A stretch of 64,000 nt of DNA, taken from the NCBI RefSeq assembly GCF_029836165.1, contig NZ_JAOEBG010000008.1, positions 154,820-218,819 on the forward strand, given 5' to 3'. The notes beneath the pieces are model-generated. The model did not search any database. It worked only from the letters and a program-made list of their open reading frames with translations, and had not been told where the DNA came from. Positions 28,892-37,202 of the stretch are shown here, one piece after another (the stretch's first letter is position 1; each line of letters opens with the position of its first letter). The translations under genes were made by a program, and so were the position numbers. This stretch comes from Pseudomonas sp. GD04091 (GTDB taxonomy: Bacteria > Pseudomonadota > Gammaproteobacteria > Pseudomonadales > Pseudomonadaceae).

Positions 28892-29092
28892 ATGCGCATT
28901 CAACTGAACGGTGAACCTTACGAACTGCCCGAGGGCGAGAGCGTCGCGGCGCTGCTGGGCCGACTGGAACTGGCCGGTCGCCGGGTGGCGGTGGAACTGA
29001 ACCTGGACATCGTGCCGCGCAGCCAGCACGAGAGCACGCAATTGAGCGACGGCGACCAGGTCGAAGTGGTTCATGCCATTGGCGGTGGTTGA
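28892..29092 (+). CDS. thiS: Thiamine biosynthesis sulfur carrier protein
   Basis: 66 aa ubiquitin-like protein starting [20 protein letters not shown] and ending HAIGGG, with the C-terminal Gly-Gly that is adenylated and thiocarboxylated. It passes sulfur to ThiG for thiazole formation. The start is chosen because the family begins M-x-I-x-x-N-G-E. An alternative start five codons upstream exists. It is followed by thiG after 53 bases. I saw no thiamine (TPP) riboswitch upstream. Confidence 0.92.
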   Translation: MRIQLNGEPYELPEGESVAALLGRLELAGRRVAVELNLDIVPRSQHESTQLSDGDQVEVVHAIGGG

Positions 29093-29145
29093 GCGCGTTC
29101 CGCCGATTCACCCGAAAGCCCCGTAACCTTTCCAGAGGAACATCG

Positions 29146-29958
29146 ATGAGCAACGTTCGAAGCGACAAGCCTTTCGTCCTGGCCGGGCGCACTTTCCAGT
29201 CGCGCCTGCTGGTCGGCACCGGCAAGTACCGTGATATGGAAGAAACCCGCCTGGCCACAGAGGCCTCGGGTGCCGAGATCGTCACCGTAGCCGTGCGTCG
29301 TACCAACCTCGGCCAGAATGCGGGCGAGCCGAACCTGCTCGACGTGCTGTCGCCCGACAAGTACACCATCCTGCCGAACACCGCAGGCTGCTTCGATGCA
29401 GTCGAAGCGGTACGTACCTGCCGCCTGGCCCGTGAACTGCTCGATGGCTACAAGTCCCACGAGAGCCGGACGCTGGTGAAGCTGGAAGTGCTGGCCGACC
29501 AGAAGACCCTGTTCCCCAACGTGATCGAAACGCTCAAGGCCGCCGAAGTGCTGGTCAAGGACGGTTTCGACGTGATGGTCTATACCAGCGACGACCCGAT
29601 CATCGCCCGTCAACTGGCCGAAGTCGGCTGCATCGCGGTCATGCCGCTGGCCGGCTTGATCGGCACCGGTCTGGGGATCTGCAACCCGTACAACCTGCAG
29701 ATCATCCTGGAAGAGTCCAAGGTGCCGGTGCTGGTCGATGCTGGTGTGGGCACCGCTTCCGACGCCACCATCGCCATGGAAATGGGCTGCGAGGCCGTGC
29801 TGATGAACTCGGCCATCGCCCACGCCCAGCAGCCGGTCCTGATGGCCGAGGCCATGAAGCACGCCATCGTTGCCGGCCGCATGGCATACCTCGCCGGACG
29901 TATGCCGAAGAAACTCTATGCCAGCGCGTCCTCGCCGCTGGAAGGTCTGATCAAGTAA
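29146..29958 (+). CDS. thiG: Thiazole synthase
   Basis: 270 aa TIM barrel starting [20 protein letters not shown]. It condenses deoxyxylulose 5-phosphate, dehydroglycine and the thiocarboxylate of ThiS to make the thiazole ring. The Schiff-base lysine lies in [11 protein letters not shown]. The phosphate-binding C-terminal stretch [21 protein letters not shown] and the [15 protein letters not shown] segment are family marks. A GAGGA ribosome site lies seven bases ahead of the ATG; in-frame codons overlapping the thiS end are rejected. Ten bases separate it from trmB. Confidence 0.96.
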   Translation: MSNVRSDKPFVLAGRTFQSRLLVGTGKYRDMEETRLATEASGAEIVTVAVRRTNLGQNAGEPNLLDVLSPDKYTILPNTAGCFDAVEAVRTCRLARELLDGYKSHESRTLVKLEVLADQKTLFPNVIETLKAAEVLVKDGFDVMVYTSDDPIIARQLAEVGCIAVMPLAGLIGTGLGICNPYNLQIILEESKVPVLVDAGVGTASDATIAMEMGCEAVLMNSAIAHAQQPVLMAEAMKHAIVAGRMAYLAGRMPKKLYASASSPLEGLIK

Positions 29959-29967
29959 GAGCCCCTG

Positions 29968-30690
29968 ATGACTGAATCGCAAGAAACGCCGATCCCCGAA
30001 GACGGCGAAGCCCGTCCGCACCGCCGCATCAAGAGCTTCGTGATGCGCGCCGGGCGCATGACCGAAGGCCAGCAACGCGGCCTGGACCAGGGCGGTCCGC
30101 TGTTCATCCTGCCGCTGGCCGACAGCCCGGTGGACTACGACCAGGTGTTCGGCCGCTCGGCGCCGCGCACCCTGGAGATCGGCTTCGGCATGGGCCACTC
30201 GCTGCTGGAGATGGCCGCCGCCGCTCCTGAGCTGGATTTCATCGGTGTCGAAGTGCACCGTCCAGGTGTCGGCGCGCTGCTCAACGGCGTGCTGACCCAG
30301 GGCCTGAAGAACCTGCGGGTGTACGACTGCGACGCCATCGAGGTGCTCAACCGCTGCGTGGCCGACAATAGCCTCGATCGCCTGATGCTGTTCTTCCCAG
30401 ATCCGTGGCACAAGGCCCGTCACCACAAGCGCCGCATCGTTCAGCCGGCTTTTGCCGAGCTGGTGCGCAGCAAGCTGAAAGTGGGTGGCGTGTTCCATAT
30501 GGCCACTGATTGGGAGCCCTATGCCGAGCACATGCTTGAAGTCATGAACGTGGCACCGGGGTATCGCAACCAGGCGGCTGATGGCACCTATGTGCCACGC
30601 CCGGAAGAGCGTCCGATCACCAAGTTCGAGCGCCGTGGTGAGCGCCTTGGGCATGGGGTGTGGGACCTGAAGTTCGAGAAGGTGGACTGA
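29968..30690 (+). CDS. trmB: tRNA (guanine-N7-)-methyltransferase
   Basis: 240 aa. The SAM-binding motif is [15 protein letters not shown], and the catalytic signature [19 protein letters not shown] is diagnostic of TrmB, which makes m7G46 in tRNA. The C-terminal [19 protein letters not shown] is also typical. It follows thiG by nine bases, so thiS-thiG-trmB form one transcript ended by the terminator at 30739-30772. The family pairing with thiamine genes is a known Pseudomonas arrangement. Confidence 0.96.
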   Translation: MTESQETPIPEDGEARPHRRIKSFVMRAGRMTEGQQRGLDQGGPLFILPLADSPVDYDQVFGRSAPRTLEIGFGMGHSLLEMAAAAPELDFIGVEVHRPGVGALLNGVLTQGLKNLRVYDCDAIEVLNRCVADNSLDRLMLFFPDPWHKARHHKRRIVQPAFAELVRSKLKVGGVFHMATDWEPYAEHMLEVMNVAPGYRNQAADGTYVPRPEERPITKFERRGERLGHGVWDLKFEKVD

Positions 30691-30738
30691 GCGGAGTTCG
30701 TTCGGCGCTGCCCTTCAAGCCTGCGAAATTGCAGGTAC

Positions 30739-30772
30739 AAAAAAACCGCCTTGAGAAGGGCGGTTTTTTTTT
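30739..30772 (+). terminator. Intrinsic terminator after trmB
   Basis: A-tract, ACCGCC/GGCGGT stem with a TTGAGAAG-like loop and nine Ts (about 30739-30772). It ends the thiS-thiG-trmB transcript 50 bases after the stop. Anything downstream up to 31315 needs its own promoter or read-through. Confidence 0.9.
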
Positions 30773-30815
30773 GCGGGCTTCGGGTTACGAATCCTCAGCC
30801 TGCGCATTTCAAGCG

Positions 30816-31082
30816 TCACTGGAGACCACCCACAAACGCGATACTAGGAGTACTTGTGGAGTGCGTCAATCACGGAAATATCAGGCATCAAGTGTGACTG
30901 AGCAGGTAACAGCCTTGAATCTTTCGCTGTCGTAAGATTGCCCCGCTCTCATGGGGGCATTTCCAGTGGCGGGCCGGGAAACGAATTCGTTCTGTTGTCT
31001 CGGCCCCTTCGACGCGGCTTACGAACCGCGCCGGCAGAGTTTCGAAGGGCCATCCACCTAGCCACTTCACTGGAGACCACCC
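30816..31082. repeat. 16-base direct repeat bracketing the trmB-DUF3392 gap
   Basis: TCACTGGAGACCACCC occurs at 30816-30831 and again at 31067-31082, 251 bases apart. Each copy contains GGAG, and the second lies just ahead of an ATG (31086) at ribosome-site distance. The 634-base gap between trmB and DUF3392 contains this repeat, several short open frames and two terminators. Confidence 0.7.
30951..31061 (+). CDS. Unrecognised 36-residue small ORF
   Basis: Starts MGAFPVAGRETNSFCCLGPF and ends within RQSFEGPST. It has no recognised domain, two adjacent cysteines and no membrane segment. No good ribosome site precedes the ATG, so translation is doubtful. It lies between the two copies of the 16-base repeat. 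I list it because the stretch is otherwise empty and is bounded by terminators; it may equally be untranslated RNA. Confidence 0.2.
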   Translation: MGAFPVAGRETNSFCCLGPFDAAYEPRRQSFEGPST

Positions 31083-31085
31083 TAC

Positions 31086-31256
31086 ATGATCTCCGAAGGC
31101 GCCGAAGTGCCGGTCAGGCGCTGGAAGATTGGCCCAGCCAACACGGAGGCCAAGGCATATGAAGCGTTTGCTGACTACGCTGAGCCGCGTCTGGAAGCTG
31201 ATCCGGATCCTGATCGTTTTCAGGTCCGTCAGGGACTTCCTGCGCGATCACTTTGA
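31086..31256 (+). CDS. Unrecognised 56-residue small ORF behind the 16-base repeat
   Basis: Starts MISEGAEVPVRRWKIGPANT. The sequence is acidic in its second half (YAEPRLEADPDPDRF), hydrophilic, and matches no family I know. GGAG in the repeat lies about ten bases ahead of the ATG, a plausible ribosome site. It overlaps the next small ORF (31159) in a different frame for about 98 bases, so only one may be real, or the pair is overprinted. A hairpin terminator follows at 31288. Confidence 0.35.
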   Translation: MISEGAEVPVRRWKIGPANTEAKAYEAFADYAEPRLEADPDPDRFQVRQGLPARSL

Positions 31257-31269
31257 CGATGCCCGCTAA
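31159..31269 (+). CDS. Unrecognised 36-residue basic amphipathic peptide ORF
   Basis: Starts MKRLLTTLSRVWKLIRILIV and ends RDHFDDAR. It has one hydrophobic, arginine/lysine-spaced helix (about 4-29) and a charged tail, the composition of short membrane-associated peptides. A GGAGG ribosome site lies nine bases ahead of the ATG, the best in this gap. The stop comes 18 bases before a terminator stem. I do not recognise a family; a type I toxin-like or regulatory peptide is possible but unsupported. Confidence 0.4.
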   Translation: MKRLLTTLSRVWKLIRILIVFRSVRDFLRDHFDDAR

Positions 31270-31287
31270 GGGTTAGTCGGGTGAGGG

Positions 31288-31315
31288 GCCGTCCTGGCTC
31301 GCCAGGGCGGCTTTT
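31288..31315 (+). terminator. Intrinsic terminator after the small ORFs
   Basis: GCCGTCCTGG, a CTCG loop and CCAGGGCGGC form a stem with a central mismatch, followed by TTTT. It reads on the plus strand, ending a transcript that covers the small ORFs; it also lies just past the DUF3392 stop on the other strand. Confidence 0.75.
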
Positions 31316-31324
31316 AGCAAGCGC

Positions 31325-31651
31325 TCATCCCCGCCGATCGGCCACCACGCCAATCAGCACCAGCACCACCAGCAGCACCGGCGCCAGTGCATAGTTGTTG
31401 AACTGTCCCAGCCCCTTGACGATCCACGGCGTCGCATAGATCAGTGCCGCGCCGCTGCCGATCATCACCAGCAGCGCCATGAACGGCACGCGCAGGGCTC
31501 CGGCCAAGCCACCCAGGCGTCCTTCCACCCAGCCCTTGATATCGGTGCCGAACAGCACCAGCAAGCAGCCCACCAGGGCCAGCGAGATCTCCGACAGGTT
31601 GCTGCGGCTCCAGCGGGAAACGGTCGAGAGCAGGTCAAGTACCAGGTCCAT
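31325..31651 (-). CDS. DUF3392 membrane protein
   Basis: 108 aa with three hydrophobic segments (about 22-37, 54-74, 83-104). The NLSEISLALVGCLLVLFGTD and GRLGGLAGALRVPFMALLVM stretches fit the DUF3392 family, whose function is unknown and which is restricted to gamma-proteobacteria. It is the last gene of the long minus-strand run, nine bases after hemW. It is probably an inner-membrane protein. No partner is indicated beyond the operon. Confidence 0.8.
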   Translation of the reverse strand: MDLVLDLLSTVSRWSRSNLSEISLALVGCLLVLFGTDIKGWVEGRLGGLAGALRVPFMALLVMIGSGAALIYATPWIVKGLGQFNNYALAPVLLVVLVLIGVVADRRG

Positions 31652-31660
31652 GGGTCATCC

Positions 31661-32839
31661 TTAATTCAAGAAGTACTGCAGCAGGTCGTTGAGGAACAGC
31701 TGGCCGCGCGGCGTTGCCGCCAGTCGATCCGGTTCGACCCGCAAAAGGCCTTTTCGTTCGGCCTCGCGGCGGGCTTCGGCAAGTTGCGCCAGGGGCAGGC
31801 CGGTACGCAGGCTGAACAGCTCGGCCTCCACGCCATCGGTGAGGCGCAGCGCGTTCATCAGGAACTCGAAAGGTAGCTCATCGGCCGGGAGCAGCTTCTC
31901 GCCGGCCTTGAAGGGCTTGGCCGGGTTCAGGTAATCCTTGGGCAGGCGGGTCTTCCAGGTGCGCAGGATGCGCCCGTCCGGGAACGACAGCTTGCCATGG
32001 GCGCCGGCCCCGATGCCGATGAAGTCGCCGAAGCGCCAGTAGTTCAGGTTGTGCCGTGCGGCACGACCGGCCTGGGCGTAGGCCGACACTTCGTACTGCC
32101 GATAGCCGTGCTCGCTCATCAGCGTCTGGCCGGCCTCCTGGATGTCCCAGAGAATATCGTCCTCGGGCAGCTCCGGTGGTTGGCTCCAGAACACCGTGTT
32201 CGGCTCCAGCGTCAGCTGGTACCAGGACAGGTGCGTCGGCCCCAGGTCGATGGCCTGGCGCAGGTCGCCCAGCGCATCGTCCAGCGATTGGTCCGGCAGG
32301 CCGTGCATCAGGTCGAGGTTGAAGTTGTCGAAGCCGGCCGCGCGGGCCATGCCGGCGGCGCGAACCGCTTCATCACCGTTGTGGATGCGCCCCAGCTTCT
32401 CCAGTTTGGCCGGCTGGAAGCTCTGCACGCCGATGGACAGGCGGTTGATGCCAGTCTGCCGGTAGGCCTTGAATTTTTCCTGCTCGAAGGTGCCGGGGTT
32501 GGCCTCGAGGGTGATCTCGATATCCGGGGCGAACGGGATGCGTTGCTCGACACCGCGCAGCAGTCGGCCAAGCGCATCCGCGCTGAACAGGCTGGGCGTG
32601 CCACCGCCGAAGAAGATCGTGCTGATGGGGCGGCCCTGGACGGCAGGCAGTTCCTGGTCGAGGTCGGCGAGCAGGGCATCGACGTATTCGGCTTCCGGCA
32701 GCGTCGGGCCGGCCTGGTGCGAGTTGAAGTCGCAATAGGGGCATTTGCGCACGCACCAGGGGATATGGATATACAGCGACAGCGGCGGGAGTTCGGGGAG
32801 AATCAGGCCCGCCGGCTGCAAGGACAGCTTGTCGGTCAT
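31661..32839 (-). CDS. hemW: Radical SAM heme chaperone HemW
   Basis: 392 aa. The radical SAM motif is CxxxCxxC at Cys29, Cys33 and Cys36 ([11 protein letters not shown]), with the following HxAG region and GGGTPSL, characteristic of HemW rather than HemN: the coproporphyrinogen-oxidase-specific residues are not the defining feature here. HemW inserts or carries heme for respiratory enzymes. The C-terminal HemN_C domain is present. The start overlaps the rdgB stop by four bases (ATGA), giving coupled translation. Confidence 0.92.
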   Translation of the reverse strand: MTDKLSLQPAGLILPELPPLSLYIHIPWCVRKCPYCDFNSHQAGPTLPEAEYVDALLADLDQELPAVQGRPISTIFFGGGTPSLFSADALGRLLRGVEQRIPFAPDIEITLEANPGTFEQEKFKAYRQTGINRLSIGVQSFQPAKLEKLGRIHNGDEAVRAAGMARAAGFDNFNLDLMHGLPDQSLDDALGDLRQAIDLGPTHLSWYQLTLEPNTVFWSQPPELPEDDILWDIQEAGQTLMSEHGYRQYEVSAYAQAGRAARHNLNYWRFGDFIGIGAGAHGKLSFPDGRILRTWKTRLPKDYLNPAKPFKAGEKLLPADELPFEFLMNALRLTDGVEAELFSLRTGLPLAQLAEARREAERKGLLRVEPDRLAATPRGQLFLNDLLQYFLN

Positions 32840-33429
32840 GCCAGGCCCAGACGTTGACGCAGCAGGGCCATGGCGCGGGCGCGGTGGCTGAGCTGGTTCT
32901 TTTCGAGCGGGGCAAGGTCGGCACTGGAGCAGTTGCGCTCCGGGACCCAGAACAGCGGGTCGTAGCCGAAGCCGTGCTCGCCGCTGGCCTCGAACAGGAT
33001 GCTACCGTGCCACAGGCCTTCACAGAGGATCGGCAGCGGATCGTCGGCATGTCGCACCAACGCCAGCACACAGACGAACTGCGCGCCACGCTGCTCTTCT
33101 GGCACGTCCTTGAGCGCTTCGAGCAGCTTGGCGTTGTTCGCCGCATCGCCCTTGCCGTCGGCGTAGCGGGCCGAGTAGATGCCCGGCGCGCCGCCGAGGA
33201 AGTCCACCGCCAGCCCCGAATCGTCCGCCAGCGCCGGCATGCCGGAGATACGCGCGGCATTGCGGGCCTTGAGGATGGCGTTCTCGACGAACGACAGGCC
33301 GGTCTCTTCCGGTTCCACCTGGCTGAATTCGCCGATCGAACGCAGGTGCACGGACTCGCCGAGCATGGCCTGAAGTTCCTTGAGTTTGCCGGCGTTGTGG
33401 CTGGCCAATACGAGTTGCGTGAGGTTCAT
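32836..33429 (-). CDS. rdgB: dITP/XTP pyrophosphatase (RdgB/HAM1)
   Basis: 197 aa from the ATG giving [20 protein letters not shown]; one ATG earlier adds a methionine. The signatures [43 protein letters not shown] and the late HRARAM are typical of RdgB, which hydrolyses dITP, ITP and XTP and keeps them out of DNA. The start ATG region overlaps the DUF4426 stop and the stop overlaps hemW, so it sits in a tightly coupled operon. Length equals the E. coli protein. Confidence 0.96.
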   Translation of the reverse strand: MNLTQLVLASHNAGKLKELQAMLGESVHLRSIGEFSQVEPEETGLSFVENAILKARNAARISGMPALADDSGLAVDFLGGAPGIYSARYADGKGDAANNAKLLEALKDVPEEQRGAQFVCVLALVRHADDPLPILCEGLWHGSILFEASGEHGFGYDPLFWVPERNCSSADLAPLEKNQLSHRARAMALLRQRLGLA

Positions 33430-33863
33430 CATTCGCCTGGGAACACTTCCTGGTTGAAGCTGAGTGGGTGGCTGACACCGCCGGTTTCGATGTTGAGGTC
33501 GAAGGTCAGTGTTTCGGCCTGTTCGATCTTGAACTGGGCGATGTAGTACACCGCGCCCTGGTCGGTGATCTGCTTGAACGACAGCGGATTGCTGCGTCCG
33601 GTGAGGTCCTTCACGGTGCCGCTGACCACCGCCATGCCCGGTTTGCCGGCCTTGAGCACGGCGATGTTGAGCACGCCCTGGTTCTTGCTGCGGGTGAGGC
33701 CCGTGGCGGCGGCGATGTCTGGCTGCAGCATGCTCGAGGTGAAGGCGCTGTAATGGACCGTCACGTCGCCGAAGTCCTGCTTGCGTTCGGGCCTGGCGGC
33801 ATCGGCAGCCAGCACCGGCAAGGCCAGGCACAGGCTGATCAGAAACAGTGCTAGTCGACGCAT
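33429..33863 (-). CDS. DUF4426 exported protein
   Basis: 144 aa from [20 protein letters not shown], a signal peptide cleaved near AADAA. The mature part ([20 protein letters not shown], and [11 protein letters not shown]) is a small beta-rich domain of unknown function found with metW in gamma-proteobacteria. A GGAGG ribosome site precedes the ATG by eight bases; a 29-codon upstream extension is not conserved. The stop overlaps the rdgB start. Location should be periplasmic. Confidence 0.85.
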   Translation of the reverse strand: MRRLALFLISLCLALPVLAADAARPERKQDFGDVTVHYSAFTSSMLQPDIAAATGLTRSKNQGVLNIAVLKAGKPGMAVVSGTVKDLTGRSNPLSFKQITDQGAVYYIAQFKIEQAETLTFDLNIETGGVSHPLSFNQEVFPGE

Positions 33864-33888
33864 GATCCCATTCCTCCGTTCGCGAGGG

Positions 33889-34509
33889 TCAGACCGCGAG
33901 CTGATGCTCCTGCAGGCCCGGGCTGCTGACCCGATAGATACCGATCTCACCTAGAAGATTAGGCCAAAGCCGCCCGCCCAACCCGTTACGGTGCAGACGG
34001 TCGACGGCCAGGCGGTCGAGAACCTTGGCCTTGCGCTCGTGGCACAGGTTCTCGAAGTCCTCGAAGGTGCAGAAGTGGATGTTCGGGGTGTTGTACCAGG
34101 TATACGGCATGAAGTCCGAAACCGGCATGCGGCCCTTGGTCGCCAGGTACCAGCGGCAGCGCCAGTGGCCGAAGTTGGGGAAGGTGATGATGCACTGGCG
34201 ACCCACCCGCAGCATCTCGTCGAGGATCCGGTCGGGGTACTCCACGGCCTGCAGGGCCTGGGTCATGACCACTACGTCGAAACTGTTGCTGGCGAAGTTG
34301 CCCAGGCCTTTGTCCAGGTCCTGCTCGATGACGTTGACGCCCTTGGCCACGCAGGCGGCGATGTTGTCGGCGTCGATCTCCAGGCCATAGCCGGTGACGT
34401 TCTTGCGCTCGCGCAAGGAGGCCAGCAGTTCGCCGTTGCCGCAGCCCAGGTCGAGTACCCGGCTGCCGGCGGGGATCCAGTCTTGGATGATTTCCAGGTC
34501 GGCTCTCAT
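33889..34509 (-). CDS. metW: MetW methyltransferase-fold partner of homoserine acyltransferase
   Basis: 206 aa with the SAM-binding loop VLDLGCGNGELLASL and the MetW-specific VVMTQALQAVEYPDRILDEM and HWRCRWYLATKGRMP. MetW accompanies MetX in proteobacteria and is needed for methionine synthesis in several species; its precise role is unsettled, and it binds MetX. The gene starts seven bases after metX. It is complete. Confidence 0.95.
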   Translation of the reverse strand: MRADLEIIQDWIPAGSRVLDLGCGNGELLASLRERKNVTGYGLEIDADNIAACVAKGVNVIEQDLDKGLGNFASNSFDVVVMTQALQAVEYPDRILDEMLRVGRQCIITFPNFGHWRCRWYLATKGRMPVSDFMPYTWYNTPNIHFCTFEDFENLCHERKAKVLDRLAVDRLHRNGLGGRLWPNLLGEIGIYRVSSPGLQEHQLAV

Positions 34510-34516
34510 GGGGTCC

Positions 34517-35656
34517 TCAGACAGCGATGCGGTTCATGTAGTTGGCGAAGCCCTGCATGTAGCGGGGCGTCGGGATGAGGAAGGCGTCGTGGCCGTAGGG
34601 CGAGTCGATGTCCAGGTAGCAGACGTTCTTGCGCGCGGCCATCAGGGCATCGACGATCTCCCGCGAACGGGCCGGCGAGAATCGCCAGTCGGTGGTGAAC
34701 GACATGATGCAGTAGTGCGCCGTGACATCGGCCAGGGTGGCCGCCAGGTCGCCGCCATGGGCCGCGGCCGGGTCGAAGTAGTCCAGCGCCTTGGTCATCA
34801 GCAGGTAGGTGTTGGCGTCGAAGCGGCCGGAGAATTCCTCGCCCTGGTAGCGCAGGTAGCTCTCGACCTGGAACTCCACGCTGTGGAAGTCGTAGTTGAG
34901 CTTGTCGCTCTTGAGCTCGCGGCCGAATTTCTCGCCCATCGAGTCGTCGGACAGGTAAGTGATATGGCCGACCATGCGCGCCAGCATCAGGCCACGCTTG
35001 GGGATCACGCCCTGGTCCTGGAACGAGCCGCCATGGAATTCGGGGTCGGTGAGGATGGCCTGGCGCGCCACTTCGTTGAAGGCGATGTTCTGCGCCGACA
35101 GCTTGGGCGCCGAGGCGATGTCCACACAGTGACGCACGCGGTCTGGGTAGGTGATGGTCCATTGCAGGGCCTGCATGCCGCCCAGGCTGCCGCCGACGAT
35201 GGCGGCCCAGGTCTGGATCCCCAGGCGGTCGGCCAGGCGTGCCTGGCTGTGCACCCAGTCCTCCACCGTCAGCACCGGGAAGTCGGCGCCGTAGGGCTTG
35301 CCGGTGGCCGGGTTGACGCTGCTGGGGCCGGTGCTGCCGTTGCAGCCGCCAAGGTTGTTCAGGCTGACCACGAAGAAACGATTGGTGTCGATCGGCTTGC
35401 CTGGGCCGATGCAGCTGTCCCACCAGCCCGGCTTGCGGTCGGTGGTGGCATGGTAGCCAGCGGCATGGTGGTGGCCGGACAAGGCATGGCAGATCAGCAC
35501 GGCATTGCTGGCGGTGCTGTTGAGGGTGCCATAGGTTTCGTAGATCAGCTCGTACGTGGCCAGGGAGCGGCCACAGGCCAGGGCCAGCGGTTCATCGAAC
35601 CGGGCGATCTGCGGTGTTACCAGACCGACGGAATCTTCGGGAAGGACAGTGGACAT
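34517..35656 (-). CDS. metX: Homoserine O-acyltransferase (succinyl-type in Pseudomonas)
   Basis: 379 aa alpha/beta-hydrolase fold enzyme. Nucleophile Ser157 sits in [11 protein letters not shown], with the catalytic Asp and His in the C-terminal part ([11 protein letters not shown]). [19 protein letters not shown] and the [13 protein letters not shown] oxyanion region are MetX marks. Pseudomonas MetX proteins use succinyl-CoA rather than acetyl-CoA; that is family knowledge, not read from the sequence. It leads metX-metW-DUF4426-rdgB-hemW and is preceded by a 12-base-pair hairpin. Confidence 0.95.
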   Translation of the reverse strand: MSTVLPEDSVGLVTPQIARFDEPLALACGRSLATYELIYETYGTLNSTASNAVLICHALSGHHHAAGYHATTDRKPGWWDSCIGPGKPIDTNRFFVVSLNNLGGCNGSTGPSSVNPATGKPYGADFPVLTVEDWVHSQARLADRLGIQTWAAIVGGSLGGMQALQWTITYPDRVRHCVDIASAPKLSAQNIAFNEVARQAILTDPEFHGGSFQDQGVIPKRGLMLARMVGHITYLSDDSMGEKFGRELKSDKLNYDFHSVEFQVESYLRYQGEEFSGRFDANTYLLMTKALDYFDPAAAHGGDLAATLADVTAHYCIMSFTTDWRFSPARSREIVDALMAARKNVCYLDIDSPYGHDAFLIPTPRYMQGFANYMNRIAV

Positions 35657-35704
35657 CGACCCTGCTCACGCTTGACGGAGGCGTAAGTCTAAAGAGCGCT
35701 ACCC

Positions 35705-35732
35705 CCAGCGGCAAGCAAAGGCTTGCCGCTGG
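35705..35732 (-). promoter_or_regulatory. Perfect 12-bp hairpin in the yggT-metX gap
   Basis: CCAGCGGCAAGC, a four-base loop and GCTTGCCGCTGG form a perfect stem in the 88-base gap, 48 bases upstream of the metX start. It has no clear T-tract, so it may be a weak terminator, a processing site or an attenuator between yggT and metX. I saw no S-box or other known SAM riboswitch. Confidence 0.5.
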
Positions 35733-35744
35733 ATGCAGAGGGGG

Positions 35745-36335
35745 TCAGATCATCCGCCACAGCTCTTGCGGCATGCCGGCGTAGGCTGCCAGTTGGGGCA
35801 TCAGGAACGACTGGATCACCTGGATGGCGATGAAGGCGAAGATCGGCGAGATGTCCATGCCGCCGAGGTTGGGCACCAGGCGACGGAACGGCGCCAGCAC
35901 CGGCTCGCTGATCTGGTAGGCCAGCTCGGCGGCGGGGTTGTGGCTGTTGGGCGCGACCCACGAGACGATCACCATGACGATCATCGCGACCCAGAAGATC
36001 TTCAGGAACAGCGAGGTGATGCCCAGGATCGACCACATCAGCAGGTGCAGGATGTCGCCGAAGGTGCCGTAGGTGACCATCAGCACGAAGGCCATCAGCA
36101 GCGCCTGGATGGCGATCGCCAGCAGCAGCGACGAGGTATCCAGGCCGGCGATGCTGGGAATCAGCCGGCGCAGCGGCTTGAGCAGCGGCTGGGTGGCGCG
36201 CACGGCGAACTGGCTGAGCGGGTTGTAGAAGTCGGCCTTGACCAGCTGCAGCACGAAGCGCAGCAGGACGATCACCAGGTACAGGCTGACCAGGGTTTGC
36301 ACCACGAAGATCGCGGCGCCTGACAGTGCATTCAT
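35745..36335 (-). CDS. YggT family membrane protein
   Basis: 196 aa with two copies of the YGGT domain (about 6-90 and 105-190), each with two hydrophobic segments. It starts MNALSGAAIFVVQTLVSLYL. The YggT repeat FYNPLSQFAVRATQPLLKPLR and NSHNPAAELAYQISEPVLAPFRR recurs. Members are inner-membrane proteins linked to osmotic tolerance and, in some bacteria, to cell-division proteins. It lies ten bases after proC and before the hairpin ahead of metX. Confidence 0.88.
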   Translation of the reverse strand: MNALSGAAIFVVQTLVSLYLVIVLLRFVLQLVKADFYNPLSQFAVRATQPLLKPLRRLIPSIAGLDTSSLLLAIAIQALLMAFVLMVTYGTFGDILHLLMWSILGITSLFLKIFWVAMIVMVIVSWVAPNSHNPAAELAYQISEPVLAPFRRLVPNLGGMDISPIFAFIAIQVIQSFLMPQLAAYAGMPQELWRMI

Positions 36336-36345
36336 CTATTGCTCC

Positions 36346-37164
36346 TTATTTGCCCAATTGTTCGGCCAGCTCGGCGGAGCGCTTCGCCGCGGCCTGCAGT
36401 GCCTGCTCGACGAGCGCTTCGAAGCCGTTGGCCTGAAACGATTTGATTGCCGCTTCGGTGGTACCGGCCGGCGAGGTGACGCGGCGACGCAACTCGGCGG
36501 CGTCGACGTCGCTGGCGACTGCCATGCGGGCGGCGCCGAGGGCGGTCTGCAGGGTGAGTTGCGAGGCGGTCTCACGTGGCAGGCCGAGTTTTTCGCCGGC
36601 GGCGGTCATCGCTTCGATCAGCAGGAAGAAATACGCCGGGCCGCTGCCGGAAACGGCGGTGACGGCATCCAGTTGCCGTTCTTCCTCCAGCCACAGGGCG
36701 GTGCCCACGGCGGACAGCAACTGCTCGGCCTGCTGGCGTTGCTCGACGGTGACTTCGCGGGTGGCGTACAGGCCGCTGGCGCCTTGGCGCAGCAGGGCCG
36801 GGGTGTTGGGCATACAGCGCACCACCGGGATCGCGCCGAGCCATGCCTGCAGGCTGGCGCAGGTGATGCCGGCCGCGATGGAGACGACCAGTTGGCCGGG
36901 TTTCAGGTTCGGCTTGAGTGTCTCGCAGACCGCTTTCATGACCTGCGGCTTGACCGCGAGGACGATCACCTCCACGCCGTCGATGGCCTGGGCGTTGTTT
37001 TCGAAGGTGTCGATGCCGTGTTCGGCCTGGATCCGCGCGCGGGTCTCGGCACCCGGGTCGCTGGCGCGGATCTGCGTGGCGTCCAGGCCCTGGGCGCGCA
37101 GGCCGCCGATCAGGCTGGCGGCCATGTTGCCGGCGCCGATGAAGGCAATACGAGTCTTGCTCAT
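36346..37164 (-). CDS. proC: Pyrroline-5-carboxylate reductase
   Basis: 272 aa. The N-terminal Rossmann motif FIGAGNMAASLIGGL binds NAD(P)H, and the C-terminal TAVSGSGPAYFFLLIEAM with LPRETASQLTLQTALGAARM is the ProC dimerisation and active-site block. It reduces 1-pyrroline-5-carboxylate to proline, the last step of proline synthesis. It follows yggS by 38 bases and precedes yggT by ten; this yggS-proC-yggT order is conserved in gamma-proteobacteria. Confidence 0.97.
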   Translation of the reverse strand: MSKTRIAFIGAGNMAASLIGGLRAQGLDATQIRASDPGAETRARIQAEHGIDTFENNAQAIDGVEVIVLAVKPQVMKAVCETLKPNLKPGQLVVSIAAGITCASLQAWLGAIPVVRCMPNTPALLRQGASGLYATREVTVEQRQQAEQLLSAVGTALWLEEERQLDAVTAVSGSGPAYFFLLIEAMTAAGEKLGLPRETASQLTLQTALGAARMAVASDVDAAELRRRVTSPAGTTEAAIKSFQANGFEALVEQALQAAAKRSAELAEQLGK

Positions 37165-37202
37165 GTCAGGTCCTTGAAGGAAAGAGTGAGTTAAGCATGG
37201 AT

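Noticed and set aside
30888..31070. A 60-codon minus-strand frame in the trmB-DUF3392 gap
   Set aside because: No ribosome site, no domain, and the gap's terminators are oriented for plus-strand transcription.
35657..35744. A SAM riboswitch ahead of metX
   Set aside because: The gap is too short and contains only a simple perfect hairpin without the conserved SAM-binding core.
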